Part shown: in pieces, positions 41,454-50,750 of the stretch
Layout of the letters: each line of letters begins with the position of its first letter
Numbering within the stretch: position 1 is the stretch's first letter
Source: Alteromonas sp. KC3
GTDB taxonomy: Bacteria; Pseudomonadota; Gammaproteobacteria; Enterobacterales; Alteromonadaceae
DNA: 64,000 bases
Reading direction: 5' to 3'
NCBI RefSeq assembly: GCF_016756315.1
Contig: NZ_AP024235.1
Coordinates: forward strand, 2,480,001-2,544,000
The notes under the pieces: model-generated
What the model saw: only the letters and a program-made list of their open reading frames with translations
What the model was told of the DNA's origin: nothing
Databases searched by the model: none
Made by a program: the position numbers and the translations under genes

Positions 41454-42892
41454 GCAACAGCGTAGTAACAACGATTTGCGCCGACCAATGGCGCTATTGG
41501 CTTAGAACAAAAGTGGCCACCACCGTTCTCTTGTTCGGTGCTATTTTGACCTTAGCAGCGTTAGTCGTAAATGCGTTTCATATTCATGAAACTACCCATG
41601 CCAGAGAACATCTGCAGCAAGAGGCAGAACAGCGTTTTTTGTCTCAGCCAGATAAACATCCGCATAGAATGGTTCACTATGGGCACTATGTTTTTCGCAC
41701 ACCTACTGCGCTTAGCGTGATTGAGCCCGGTGTCGACACCTATACCGGCAACGCCATTTTTCTTGAAGGGCACAGACAAAACAGTGCAATGTTTGCTGAA
41801 CAACGTCAGTCAGCGGGCCTAACGCGCTTTAGCAGTCTTACACCTAGCTTCTTGGCTTTGGTACTCGCGCCCCTTTTTATCATTCTTATTGGTTATGGCA
41901 GCGTATCTCGCGAACGTGAAGCCGGTACGCTTACATTATTGCTGTCACAAGGCGCCACGCGTCAACAGTTAGTTTTCGGAAAACTTATTGCCCTTACGCT
42001 AGCCAATGCCGCATTACTTCTTCCGCTGCTTGTTGCAAGTTTGTATGTTGCCGTTTCCAGCGAAAGTGCAGCTGTTGTTGCGCTGTTTTGCGTGGGCTAT
42101 GTGCTTTATTTTCTTTTTTGGGCTTCATTGGTAACGGCATCTTCCGCTATTTTCAGCCGCAGTAATGTAAGCTTTACCGTGCTCATTGTGGTGTGGATGG
42201 CGACATGTGTGCTGCTTCCACGCTTAGGTAGCAGCGTGGCAACTAACGCGGTACCTTCACTTGGGAAGCTTGAGTCTGACTTTAAGGTTGAGGAAAAGCT
42301 ACGCAGCTTAGGCGATGGCCACGATGTCAACGACCCAGCCTTTAAGAAACTTCACAGCGACTTACTCGCTAAGTATAACGTTTCTTCTGTAGACGAACTT
42401 CCTGTTAACTTCAGAGGGATAGTGGCCCAATACTCTGAAGGTCGTCAGGCTAAAGTGCTCAATGAATTTGCTGAAAAGCGTATGCAAGAAGAACTAGACC
42501 AAGCGCAAATTGCTCGTCAATTTGGTTGGTTATCTCCTACTGTCGCCCTTCGCGCGTTCTCTACCTTACTTGCTGGTACCAGTATAGAAACTCACCACCG
42601 ATTTTTGCGTGAAGCAGAAGCGCTACGCCTTGAGTTCGTTCAAGGGCTAAACAAAATTCACGCTGAAAAACTCGATTTTAAACTTGATATGAATCGCAAT
42701 AAAAGCGAAGAAGCTGCTGATAAAGCGGTGGTAAATGCTAGTAACTGGGCCATTTTATCCTCTTTTCAATTTGAACCTGAAAGCCCGAGTGCACGCATCC
42801 ACAGCGCAACATTATATGGTTTTCAGCTGCTACTTTGGCTCGGTTTATCCTTTGCGCTTCTTCAGTTGGCGGTAAGGAGGCTGCACCCATGA
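41450..42892 (+). CDS. ABC-2 type permease, DUF3526-like (first copy)
   Basis: The 480-residue inner-membrane protein has one N-terminal helix (about residues 23-44), a soluble stretch, then a run of helices (about 135-265), a second large extracytoplasmic segment (265-440) and a final helix. The cytoplasmic YGSVSREREAGTLTLLLSQG motif next to a helix is the coupling region of ABC-2 permeases. It is paralogous in layout to the next gene, so the two likely form a heterodimer with the ATPase. The transported substrate is unknown. Confidence 0.85.
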   Translation: MSNSVVTTICADQWRYWLRTKVATTVLLFGAILTLAALVVNAFHIHETTHAREHLQQEAEQRFLSQPDKHPHRMVHYGHYVFRTPTALSVIEPGVDTYTGNAIFLEGHRQNSAMFAEQRQSAGLTRFSSLTPSFLALVLAPLFIILIGYGSVSREREAGTLTLLLSQGATRQQLVFGKLIALTLANAALLLPLLVASLYVAVSSESAAVVALFCVGYVLYFLFWASLVTASSAIFSRSNVSFTVLIVVWMATCVLLPRLGSSVATNAVPSLGKLESDFKVEEKLRSLGDGHDVNDPAFKKLHSDLLAKYNVSSVDELPVNFRGIVAQYSEGRQAKVLNEFAEKRMQEELDQAQIARQFGWLSPTVALRAFSTLLAGTSIETHHRFLREAEALRLEFVQGLNKIHAEKLDFKLDMNRNKSEEAADKAVVNASNWAILSSFQFEPESPSARIHSATLYGFQLLLWLGLSFALLQLAVRRLHP

Positions 42893-44202
42893 TCCGTTTG
42901 AGAGACATTAAACGCGAAACTCGTTTTGTATTTGGACATAGGCAGTTTATCTCTACACTAGTGGTAATATTATTGCTAAGCACAGCAGCGTTGTGGTCTG
43001 GTCATGCTGAAATGCAGGAACAACGCGCCACTATTGAACGTTTGTTAGAAAAAGACCGTGTAGAGCGCGAGGCCGCACTTGCCCACCAAAAAGACTTTGG
43101 TAGTGCAGCCTATTACACGTTCCATCTTACCTATGCGCCACCATCCCCCCTTGCGTTTGCAGCTATTGGTGAGCGTGATGTATTTCCATGGAAGCACCGC
43201 ATTCGCATGCTCGCGCTTGAAGGACAAATTTACGAAAGCGATACCGACAACCCTGAGCTCGCGTTTTTGGGGCGTTTTGATTTTGCGTTTGTAGTTAGCG
43301 TCCTACTTCCACTTTTCATCATATTGCTTCTTTATGATTTAAAAGCAAAAGAACGAGAAGCCAAGCGCTTTGAGTTGCTCAACGTCACGGCCCCAGACAG
43401 CCACGCGGTATGGACAACCCGTGTATTGGTAACCCTGGTACCAGTTGTGCTTGCCACTTTGGTGCCCTTCGTCGTTTTTGCCGCAATAAATAGTGCCTCT
43501 TGGGGCGCAGTGTTAGCGGCCTGCGGCGTTGTTCTAGGTAACGTGATTGTGTGGACTGTTATTGTACTTATGATAGGTGCAGCATCTCGTTTTGCTTCAT
43601 TTAGCGCAACCCATTTAGCGTCAATCATGTTGGGTATTTGGTTGTTAAGTACCGTAATGGTTCCCGTTGTAGGACACACGGTGGTGAACAATACAGTAGA
43701 AACGCCACAAGGTGGTGATATTGTGCTTACACAGCGTGAGGCGGTGAATAGCGCGTGGGACAAACCTGTATACGATACGTGGGCGCCCTTTGTGGCAACG
43801 CACCCTCAATGGGCTGATTACACAGAATACGACCCTAAACGCGATAGTTCGTTTAATTGGAAATGGTACTACGCTTTTCAACAAGTTGGCGACCAAATGG
43901 CCGAAGCGCTATCTCGCGATTACCAGCGCGCTACGCGTCAAAAAGATGAACTTGCAGGCTACATCGCCCTTTTGTCTCCGTCACTGCTTACACAACGGTT
44001 ACTCTCAGATATCGCTGATACCAACGTCGATGCCATGGTGGGCTATGAAAATCGCGTGCGCGAATTTCATGCTTCATTACGCCAGTTTTACTATCCCTTG
44101 TTTTTCAAAACGCCTGAGTTTTCACCCACGCGCTTTGATCAATTACCGCAATTTACACCAACAATAAAGACAACATCACAGGAACACACCGATGAAAACT
44201 AA
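42889..44202 (+). CDS. ABC-2 type permease, DUF3526-like (second copy)
   Basis: The 437-residue protein shares the layout of its neighbour: N-terminal helix, a soluble segment with PSPLAFAAIGERDVFPW, the conserved YDLKAKEREAKRFELL coupling segment after a helix, a helical block, and a large extracytoplasmic loop. The ATG at 42889 overlaps the previous stop (ATGA). An in-frame upstream ATG inside the previous gene is less likely. Its 3' end overlaps the TonB receptor start by 11 bases. Confidence 0.85.
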   Translation: MIRLRDIKRETRFVFGHRQFISTLVVILLLSTAALWSGHAEMQEQRATIERLLEKDRVEREAALAHQKDFGSAAYYTFHLTYAPPSPLAFAAIGERDVFPWKHRIRMLALEGQIYESDTDNPELAFLGRFDFAFVVSVLLPLFIILLLYDLKAKEREAKRFELLNVTAPDSHAVWTTRVLVTLVPVVLATLVPFVVFAAINSASWGAVLAACGVVLGNVIVWTVIVLMIGAASRFASFSATHLASIMLGIWLLSTVMVPVVGHTVVNNTVETPQGGDIVLTQREAVNSAWDKPVYDTWAPFVATHPQWADYTEYDPKRDSSFNWKWYYAFQQVGDQMAEALSRDYQRATRQKDELAGYIALLSPSLLTQRLLSDIADTNVDAMVGYENRVREFHASLRQFYYPLFFKTPEFSPTRFDQLPQFTPTIKTTSQEHTDEN

Positions 44203-46387
44203 TTGGGTAAAGTCTACCCTCGCAATCAGTATTGCTACACTTTTGCACGCTCCAGCAATGGCGCAAGGCAGTGACAGTGATAAAGAAGCGGACGTTGAAA
44301 AAATCACTGTACACGGTATGCACCGAGCGTATCAGGGCGCCTTTGAGTACAAAGAAGTGCCTGCCGCAGCACAAGACATCGATTTGGGCTTAATTAGCGA
44401 TGCGGGAGCCATCAACCTTAACGATGCGCTTGATTTATCAGCGTCAGTCGCCAGACAAAACAACTTTGGCGGTTTGTGGAACAGCTTTGCTATCCGCGGT
44501 TTTGCGGGTGACGAAAACCTGCCAAGTGGTTTCTTGGTAAACGGGTTTAACGCAGGTAGAGGTTTTGGTGGTCCTCGTGACCTTTCTGGTATTGATCATG
44601 TAGAGGTATTGAAAGGTCCAAAAGCAGCTTTATTTGGTCGTGGCGAACCAGGTGGTGCAGTTAACTTAGTGACTAAGCGACCACAGTTTCGCGAAGGTGG
44701 CGAAGTCAAGGCTACCTACGGCAGCTGGGAACAAGTACGTTTAGAAGCTGATGTACAAACCGTTACCGGTGGATCAGAAAATGTTGGCGTACGATTAGTC
44801 GGTTTCTATGAGGATGCTGAGAGCTTTCGTGATACGGTAGAGACAGAACGCTTTGGTTTCTACCCTTCTGTAACGTGGGAAGCATCAGATGATACTAGAG
44901 TGACATATGAGCTTGAGTACACTGAACAAAAAATTCCTTTTGACCGCGGCGTTGTCGCTATCGACGGCCAATTGGGTCATCAACCTATTGAGACCTTTAC
45001 CGGCGATCCCAATGGCGACACCATTGACACAGAAGTAGTTGGTCACCAGTTAGAAATTTCACACAGCCTAAGTGAAGATTGGAATCTTTTGTTAGGTGCA
45101 GGCCTTCGCGACACCACGTTTGAAGGTAATGCACTTGAGAACAATTTCGGTGGCCGACAAACACTTTTCATCGACCCTGACCAAGCGCTACTGTCGCGCT
45201 TTAAGCGCTACCGTAACTTTGAAACAGATTACCTTGTACTGCGCGGTGAAATTGCGGGCCAATTCAATACCGGCTCACTAACACACCGCGTTATTGTTGG
45301 CGCAGATTACGACAAATTTGAAAACGACCAAGTTATTTTGCGCTATCGCCCGCCGTTTTTCTCGGCAGATACCGACATTAATGATTTGGACCTAGACCAG
45401 TATCTTGTGGTTGATATTTTCAACCCAGATTATTCCCCTCTGCCTGATGTACCGCTCTCTGACAACCTCGACAGGTTGGAAGTACAAGAGGCTTGGGGCG
45501 TGTATTTTCAAGACCAAATTAACATTACAGACAAGTTCCAACTTCGCTTAGGCGGGCGTTTTGACAAGTTTGAGCAGGAAATAGATAACCGCAGAGCTGA
45601 TCCAGTTAGCACCACCAAGCAAGACGATACACGCTTTTCACCGCAGGTAGGTGCTGTATACTTGTTCAACGACAGCACTAGCATTTACGCTACTTATGGC
45701 GAAGGCTTCCGCCAACTTACTGGGTCTGACTTTGCAGGCAACCCTTTTGAACCAAACCAGTCTGAGTCGACTGAAATTGGTATTAAAGCTGACCTAACGT
45801 CAATGTTTGATAATGTTCGTGGTGACATCACGTTCTCTATCTTCCACATTGAACAAAGCAATATTCTTGTATTTGACGATAGCCCTGAGGCCGCCGATGG
45901 CTTTTTCTTAACCCCAGCAGGTGAAGCGCGTAGCCAAGGGGTGGAGCTAGACGTAAATGCAGAATTCGAAAATGACATTCAGCTTTGGGTGTCATATTCA
46001 TTTGTTGATGCAGAAAGCACAAACAACACGTCTGATCCAAATTTTGTTGCCGCTATCGAAGCGGGCGACCCACTTATCAGCGTGCCAGAAAACCAGTTGA
46101 GCATACAGCTTAGTAAAGGACTTTCAGTGTCTAATATGCCTGTGCGTATTGGATCTGGCTTGTTGTATGTTGATGAGCGTCTTGGACAAACAGGTACAGA
46201 CTTCTTCTTACCAAGTTACACCACTGTTCGCGCGTTCGCTGAGATTGAGCCAGTTAACAACTTAACTGTGCGCGTTGCGGTAGATAACCTTTTTGACAAA
46301 GAATTCTACACCAACTCCTTTGCTGATGTATGGGTAGAGCCAGGTGCACCTCAACGCTTTAGGCTTACAGCGGCTTACAGCTTCTAA
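44192..46387 (+). CDS. TonB-dependent siderophore-type receptor
   Basis: The 731-residue outer-membrane receptor has a signal peptide ending PAMAQ, a plug domain (FAIRGFAGDE near 105, VEVLKGPKAALFGRGEPGGAVNLVTKRPQ in part near 135-165), and a 22-strand-type barrel ending RLTAAYSF. The plug matches the FhuA/FpvA siderophore class. Its ATG lies inside the permease gene, with AGGA upstream, so expression is coupled to the ABC genes. Ligand could be a siderophore, metallophore or peptide. Confidence 0.9.
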   Translation: MKTNWVKSTLAISIATLLHAPAMAQGSDSDKEADVEKITVHGMHRAYQGAFEYKEVPAAAQDIDLGLISDAGAINLNDALDLSASVARQNNFGGLWNSFAIRGFAGDENLPSGFLVNGFNAGRGFGGPRDLSGIDHVEVLKGPKAALFGRGEPGGAVNLVTKRPQFREGGEVKATYGSWEQVRLEADVQTVTGGSENVGVRLVGFYEDAESFRDTVETERFGFYPSVTWEASDDTRVTYELEYTEQKIPFDRGVVAIDGQLGHQPIETFTGDPNGDTIDTEVVGHQLEISHSLSEDWNLLLGAGLRDTTFEGNALENNFGGRQTLFIDPDQALLSRFKRYRNFETDYLVLRGEIAGQFNTGSLTHRVIVGADYDKFENDQVILRYRPPFFSADTDINDLDLDQYLVVDIFNPDYSPLPDVPLSDNLDRLEVQEAWGVYFQDQINITDKFQLRLGGRFDKFEQEIDNRRADPVSTTKQDDTRFSPQVGAVYLFNDSTSIYATYGEGFRQLTGSDFAGNPFEPNQSESTEIGIKADLTSMFDNVRGDITFSIFHIEQSNILVFDDSPEAADGFFLTPAGEARSQGVELDVNAEFENDIQLWVSYSFVDAESTNNTSDPNFVAAIEAGDPLISVPENQLSIQLSKGLSVSNMPVRIGSGLLYVDERLGQTGTDFFLPSYTTVRAFAEIEPVNNLTVRVAVDNLFDKEFYTNSFADVWVEPGAPQRFRLTAAYSF

Positions 46388-46412
46388 GCCCTAATCGCTT
46401 ATTCTTTAGCAC

Positions 46413-46447
46413 AAAAGGCTCGCTCGTTTTACGTTGCGAGCCTTTTT
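46413..46447 (+). terminator. Terminator of the ABC-TonB receptor operon
   Basis: AAAAGGCTCGC (46413-46423) pairs with GCGAGCCTTTT (46436-46446), followed by T. It begins 25 bases after the receptor stop. Confidence 0.9.
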
Positions 46448-46604
46448 ATTATCAATATTTTCTATAAAGAGTCTCAACGGCGCTGTGCTTTTTAAACTCC
46501 CCTGCCCTCTATAGACTAAAGACAAATGTCATATGCTAGCGCTACAGTACGCGCCATGATGTATATGAGTGGTCAAGCATTGTAGAAAAGGAGCGCCAGC
46601 CACT

Positions 46605-47429
46605 ATGGCTTTAAAGAAGTACACGCATTCAACGTTTCTTGGTTTAATCGCCCTATCATTTGTCTCATCATCATTTAGTCTTCAGGCGGCAACCAAAGTC
46701 ATTACCGCTGATGAAGTAAACTGGGGGTATTTAAATCCAGCGCGAGGCGATAAGAGCCCTGGAGCGGCAGACCTATGGGGAGACCGCACTAAAAACACAG
46801 CTACCGGCATGCTCGTGCGCTTCAAAGAAGGTTTTTCTTCGCCTCCACATATTCATAACATCACATATCGCGGTATTGTTATCGATGGTGAAATGCATAA
46901 CGACGACCCCGATGCCAAAGCCATGTGGATGCCAGTAAATTCGTATTGGACACAGCCAGCAGGTGAAGTGCACATTACCGCGGCTAATCAAAAAGCTAAT
47001 ATGATTTACCTTGAAATAGATGAAGGACCTTACTTGGTAAAGCCGTCTTCGGAACACTTTGATAACGGTGAACGCCCAATCAACTTGCATCGAGACAACC
47101 AAGTTTGGCTTCACAACACTGACCTCATAAACGTTGAGAGTGACGGTGTGAAAGCCGTATATCTTTGGGGTGACACGCAAGCTAAATACGGCACTATGAT
47201 AAAACTACCAGAAGGTTTTGATGGTGTACTTGAAAGCACCGGCAATGAGTTTCGCAGCGTGGTTATTCAAGGTGAAGTATCGCTGAAAGAGAAGCGTAAC
47301 GGCGTAAAATCACTGCTCCCTGGCAGTTATATTGAGTCGGACGCGCCATCGGTGCACCATATCAAAAATTCCAGCGACAGTGACGTAACCTTGTATGTTC
47401 GCACTAACGCACCGCTTAGTATTAAATAA
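46605..47429 (+). CDS. Exported double-cupin protein (DUF4437-like)
   Basis: The 274-residue protein has a signal peptide (hydrophobic core LGLIALSFVSSSFSLQA, residues 12-28) and two cupin-like halves. The first contains SSPPHIHNITYRGIVIDGEMHN with candidate metal His residues, the second EFRSVVIQGEVSL and PSVHHIKN near the end. I link it to the DUF4437 cupin family of unknown function. The ATG at 46605 follows AAAAGGAG by about 11 bases; a GTG 12 codons upstream is possible but would bury the signal. Confidence 0.8.
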   Translation: MALKKYTHSTFLGLIALSFVSSSFSLQAATKVITADEVNWGYLNPARGDKSPGAADLWGDRTKNTATGMLVRFKEGFSSPPHIHNITYRGIVIDGEMHNDDPDAKAMWMPVNSYWTQPAGEVHITAANQKANMIYLEIDEGPYLVKPSSEHFDNGERPINLHRDNQVWLHNTDLINVESDGVKAVYLWGDTQAKYGTMIKLPEGFDGVLESTGNEFRSVVIQGEVSLKEKRNGVKSLLPGSYIESDAPSVHHIKNSSDSDVTLYVRTNAPLSIK

Positions 47430-47449
47430 GCAAAGCGAAAAATGTCAGA

Positions 47450-47478
47450 AAAAGCGCAGCATAATGCTGCGCTTTTTT
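47450..47478 (+). terminator. Terminator after the cupin gene
   Basis: AAAAGCGCAGC (47450-47460) and GCTGCGCTTTT (47466-47476) form a stem with an ATAAT loop and further T. It can also serve the convergent quinone reductase gene, since it is flanked by A on the left. Confidence 0.9.
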
Positions 47479-47500
47479 GCTTTTATTGAGGTTATACGTG

Positions 47501-48463
47501 TTAGTTGTCTAACGGAATTACCACATATTCATCGATAACCACGTTGCCCGTTGCTTCAATGTGTACCTGCCAGCGTTCATTTACTTGCACTTCAACGTGT
47601 TCACCAAAAAAGTCTGAATCTCTGAACGTTTCAGCTCTTAGGTTTATACGCAATGAAACCTCAAAGCCACGTTCGCTACCTGTGATATCGACTTGATCTA
47701 TTCGGTGCTCACAACCTGGTTTAAACGTCTTGCGCGCCCATGCATACCAATCGTTGAACCCCGCGTGACCGCGAAACTCTCCCTCTGGTGACTGCCAGAG
47801 AACCTCCTTACTCAAATGAGGTAAAAATCCATCGCTGGACGCTGGCATTGCGTCAAAGCGGTCAAACCATGCTTGCACAAACCGCTTTATCTTCAGCTCA
47901 GGCGATGCGAACAAATCATCGATGGCCTTTGCTACGCGTTCTCCATGTTCTTCAGCACGCGCTTGTACGTCTGACAATTCATTGTAAACGCCTTCGATGT
48001 AGACCATTCTGTGGGTGTACACAGGCGGGTGATATTGCATTTTTGCCAAATAGGCTAGTTGCTCAAGAGGTCTAAGAAACTCCTCAACACTAAAGTGATT
48101 GTAACCCAGTGGACCATATGATTCTTGAGGGCCACCCACTGAAATAGACAACATAAAATGCTTGTTAGCCAATTTATCGCCTTTAGGGCCAAATGCGAAG
48201 TTGTAGGTAAACACTTGGTCAATCCAACGCTTAAGCAGCGCAGGCACTGAATACCAATAAAATGGAAATTGAAGCACAATTACATCAGCTTCAAGTAGTG
48301 CAGCTTGTTCCGCCTCTACATCAATAGGATTTGCGGTATAAAGCGTATCTAAACGGCGCACTGACACACCTTTTAAACGTTCAGCAATACTTTTTAACAT
48401 TGTGCTATTAGCATTTGATTCGTCCAGATTTGGATGACCCGAAATAATAAGTACATTGCTCAT
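47501..48463 (-). CDS. NAD(P)H quinone oxidoreductase-SnoaL/NTF2 fusion protein
   Basis: Residues 1-195 of the 320-residue protein are a flavodoxin-fold NAD(P)H dehydrogenase (KefF/MdaB type): IISGHPNLDESNAN at the FMN phosphate site and LQFPFYWYSVPALLKRWIDQVF near 75-95. Residues 205-320 look like a SnoaL/NTF2-like polyketide-cyclase-fold domain (AWFDRFDAMPASSDGFLPHLS and EFRGHAGFNDWYAWARKTF). The combination suggests a two-electron quinone or enone reductase with a ligand-binding domain. The ATG at 48463 follows AAGGTAG. It is divergent from a LysR gene that probably controls it. Confidence 0.82.
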   Translation of the reverse strand: MSNVLIISGHPNLDESNANSTMLKSIAERLKGVSVRRLDTLYTANPIDVEAEQAALLEADVIVLQFPFYWYSVPALLKRWIDQVFTYNFAFGPKGDKLANKHFMLSISVGGPQESYGPLGYNHFSVEEFLRPLEQLAYLAKMQYHPPVYTHRMVYIEGVYNELSDVQARAEEHGERVAKAIDDLFASPELKIKRFVQAWFDRFDAMPASSDGFLPHLSKEVLWQSPEGEFRGHAGFNDWYAWARKTFKPGCEHRIDQVDITGSERGFEVSLRINLRAETFRDSDFFGEHVEVQVNERWQVHIEATGNVVIDEYVVIPLDN

Positions 48464-48521
48464 TTTGCTACCTTTGCGTTGTTTATTAAGAAAACACGGA
48501 TACTTTACGCTTGATAGATAA

Positions 48522-48568
48522 TTAGTTTTAGACCACACTTTTCTCATAAATTATTAGATTAAAACTAA
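48522..48568. promoter_or_regulatory. Inverted repeat in the quinone reductase-lysR intergenic region
   Basis: TTAGTTTTA (48522-48530) and TAAAACTAA (48560-48568) are a perfect 9-bp inverted repeat with a 29-nt spacer, inside the 122-bp gap between divergent genes. The layout suits two contact sites of a LysR tetramer. Confidence 0.5.
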
Positions 48569-48585
48569 CAATAAGCGCTGGTTAT

Positions 48586-49518
48586 ATGAAAAATACATCA
48601 TCTTCGTCCGTTTCTGGGCCTTCGTTCCAACAACTTATTGTTTTTCATGCTATTGCTGACGAAGGCAGTATTAGCGGCGCAGCAAGAAAATTGGAAATGA
48701 CCTCACCGTCGGTGAGCCACGCATTAAAGTTATTAGAACAGTTATTGAACGTTCCGCTTTTCAGCAGAACCACTAGGCGTGTTGAACTTACCGAGGCGGG
48801 ACGATTACTTCAACGGCAAACTCGTGAAGCCATAGGCACGCTGAATGTTGCATTTGAGGAAGTCAATGCATTAAGCCATATGCCTACTGGTGTAGTTAAA
48901 GTGACTACTCCTCGATTCGCATTTCAACAGCTTATATCCCCTTATTACCAAGAGTTTTGTCAACGTTACCCTGACATTCAGCTTGAGATTTCGATTAACG
49001 ATGCAACAGTTAACCTTGTTACCGAGGGTATGGATGTAGGTGTGAGATTTGGTGATCGAGTGGAAGACGGTATGGTTGCGAAACAACTTACCTCCCCTAC
49101 GCGCGAATGTCTGTTTTGTTCACCTGAATATGCCGAGCGTTATGGTATTCCCGAGAATATTGAGAGCCTTAAAAATCATAAGCTGATTCAATATCGCTTT
49201 ATGACGTCAAACAAACTCGCGCCGCTTACACTATGGCAAAAAGGAGAATCGATAAGCGTTTCAATGCCCCACGCACTTGTTGTTAATGATACAGATCTGA
49301 TGATTGATGCAGCAAAACGTGGCCTAGGTATTGGGCGTATTGTCGCGCCTATAGTGGATAAGTACTTTGCCTCTAAAGAGTTAGTACCCGTTTTAATGCC
49401 GCACTGGTATCCGTATTCCGGCCTTTACCTCTATTTTCAACAGCACAGTCAAAAGGCCCAACGAGTGCGGGCGTTCATCGACTTTTTAATTGAAAAACAC
49501 CCAATTAATCCATCGTAG
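48586..49518 (+). CDS. LysR-family transcriptional regulator
   Basis: The 310-residue protein has an N-terminal winged HTH (about residues 14-73, with GSISGAARKLEMTSPSVSHALKLLE in part) and a periplasmic-binding-protein-like effector domain (about 97-300). It belongs to the AaeR/DsdC-like subgroup commonly placed beside oxidoreductases. Divergence from the quinone reductase-SnoaL gene suggests it regulates that gene in response to a quinone or electrophile, which is inference. Confidence 0.9.
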   Translation: MKNTSSSSVSGPSFQQLIVFHAIADEGSISGAARKLEMTSPSVSHALKLLEQLLNVPLFSRTTRRVELTEAGRLLQRQTREAIGTLNVAFEEVNALSHMPTGVVKVTTPRFAFQQLISPYYQEFCQRYPDIQLEISINDATVNLVTEGMDVGVRFGDRVEDGMVAKQLTSPTRECLFCSPEYAERYGIPENIESLKNHKLIQYRFMTSNKLAPLTLWQKGESISVSMPHALVVNDTDLMIDAAKRGLGIGRIVAPIVDKYFASKELVPVLMPHWYPYSGLYLYFQQHSQKAQRVRAFIDFLIEKHPINPS

Positions 49519-49550
49519 AACTGTTAGCGCGGCGCTTTGTCCTTCTATTT

Positions 49551-50594
49551 CTAAAGGTGATGATTGAAGTGCTCGCTAACAGCTTGAACTGCTGAATTAA
49601 CGGCCTTTGGCTGGTCGTAAAAATCAAATTGGGTAATGCCTTCAAGTCATATGGCTTTAACATTGTCACCTGCGTTTGATAAGTATTGGTGAGCACCTTG
49701 CGGTAAAGCCATCGCCTCTGAAGCTACCATAAGCACAGGCTTTTCTTGTTTTAAGGCACTTTGTTGAGCGTCGTAGGTAAGCCATTGCTCCCATGAAGCT
49801 ACATTGAATTGGTTATCATATTCCTTCACTAGACCGCGATTATTTTCGGTGTAATAAGGCACTTGATACATCAGAGCATTATCATTTTCTAAGCTAGCGG
49901 CCTCTATAAGTTGCGGCTCATTTTGCTGTCTTGCTTCGCGCGCCAATGCTATTAAGCGCGATGTGCTTTCTTCTCCACCATAAATCTCTGCCGCCATCGC
50001 TTTATCATGTAGCCATGGCGCGACGACAGCTACACTTTGCAAGTGTGATGATTCAAGCGCAGCATCAAGCATGTAGCCTGCTGAAGCGCATATAGCAAGG
50101 CCTCCAATACGTGAGGTGTCAACGCCTTCAAGCCGGTTTGCTGCTTGTAAAACAGCTATAATGTCTTGTGTTTTAATAGCTGGGTCTTCAACAAAGGGCT
50201 GAGTTTGACTGTGGATTCGTTGGGTTTCTCCCCACCCTCTAAAGTCAAAAGTCAGCGCCGCATAACCCTTGTCTGCCAATGCTTTTGCATAGACTGCGGG
50301 CATTTGCTCTTTAACCGATGTCCAAGCGCCAGTGACGACAATTAAAGGCACCTGATTATTACCTTCTGGTAAATAAAGGTTTGCCGCGATTTGACCTACC
50401 TGTGTATTTAATGTCATAGACTGCATAGTGATCTCCTTTGCATGCTGTTGCTCGATTTGATAATTAAAGTTTGGTGTTTGCGTTGACTGTGGCATAACCG
50501 TTTTAAGCGTTTCTATGTCGTTTGGGAGCGCTGAAACGGTTAATGAAGGAAATACTAGAGGTACCGCTACGCTGAGTGCTTTAAGTGTTTGCAT
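49551..50594 (-). pseudogene. Alpha/beta hydrolase interrupted by an in-frame TGA
   Basis: The gene begins at an ATG (50594) with a signal peptide and an alpha/beta-hydrolase fold of the YcjY/dienelactone-hydrolase-like group: VVTGAWTSVKEQ, DFRGWGET and a nucleophile region GLAICASAGYMLDAAL near residue 170. A TGA at 49647-49649 ends the frame after NVKAI (315 residues). The same frame then continues for 31 codons with family-like sequence (LEGITQFDFYDQPKAV and onward) to a TAG at 49551. A TGG-to-TGA change would explain this. The stop is followed by C, a leaky context, so readthrough remains possible. Confidence 0.7.
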
Positions 50595-50750
50595 AGTTAT
50601 GTTGTCCTTTACCAATTGAAGTCAGTAGCGACATAATAGAAAGCAACAGCATCAAAATATTGAAGATAACTGCTGTATTTATTGTATGAAATTGCGCTTA
50701 CCTTTGTTTTGAACTACTGAGATCAATGACGCTTAAAAGTAAGGAATAAT

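Noticed and set aside
43332..43763. 143-residue ORF antisense to the second ABC permease
   Set aside because: Thr/Val/Ala-rich shadow frame opposite a well-supported membrane protein gene.
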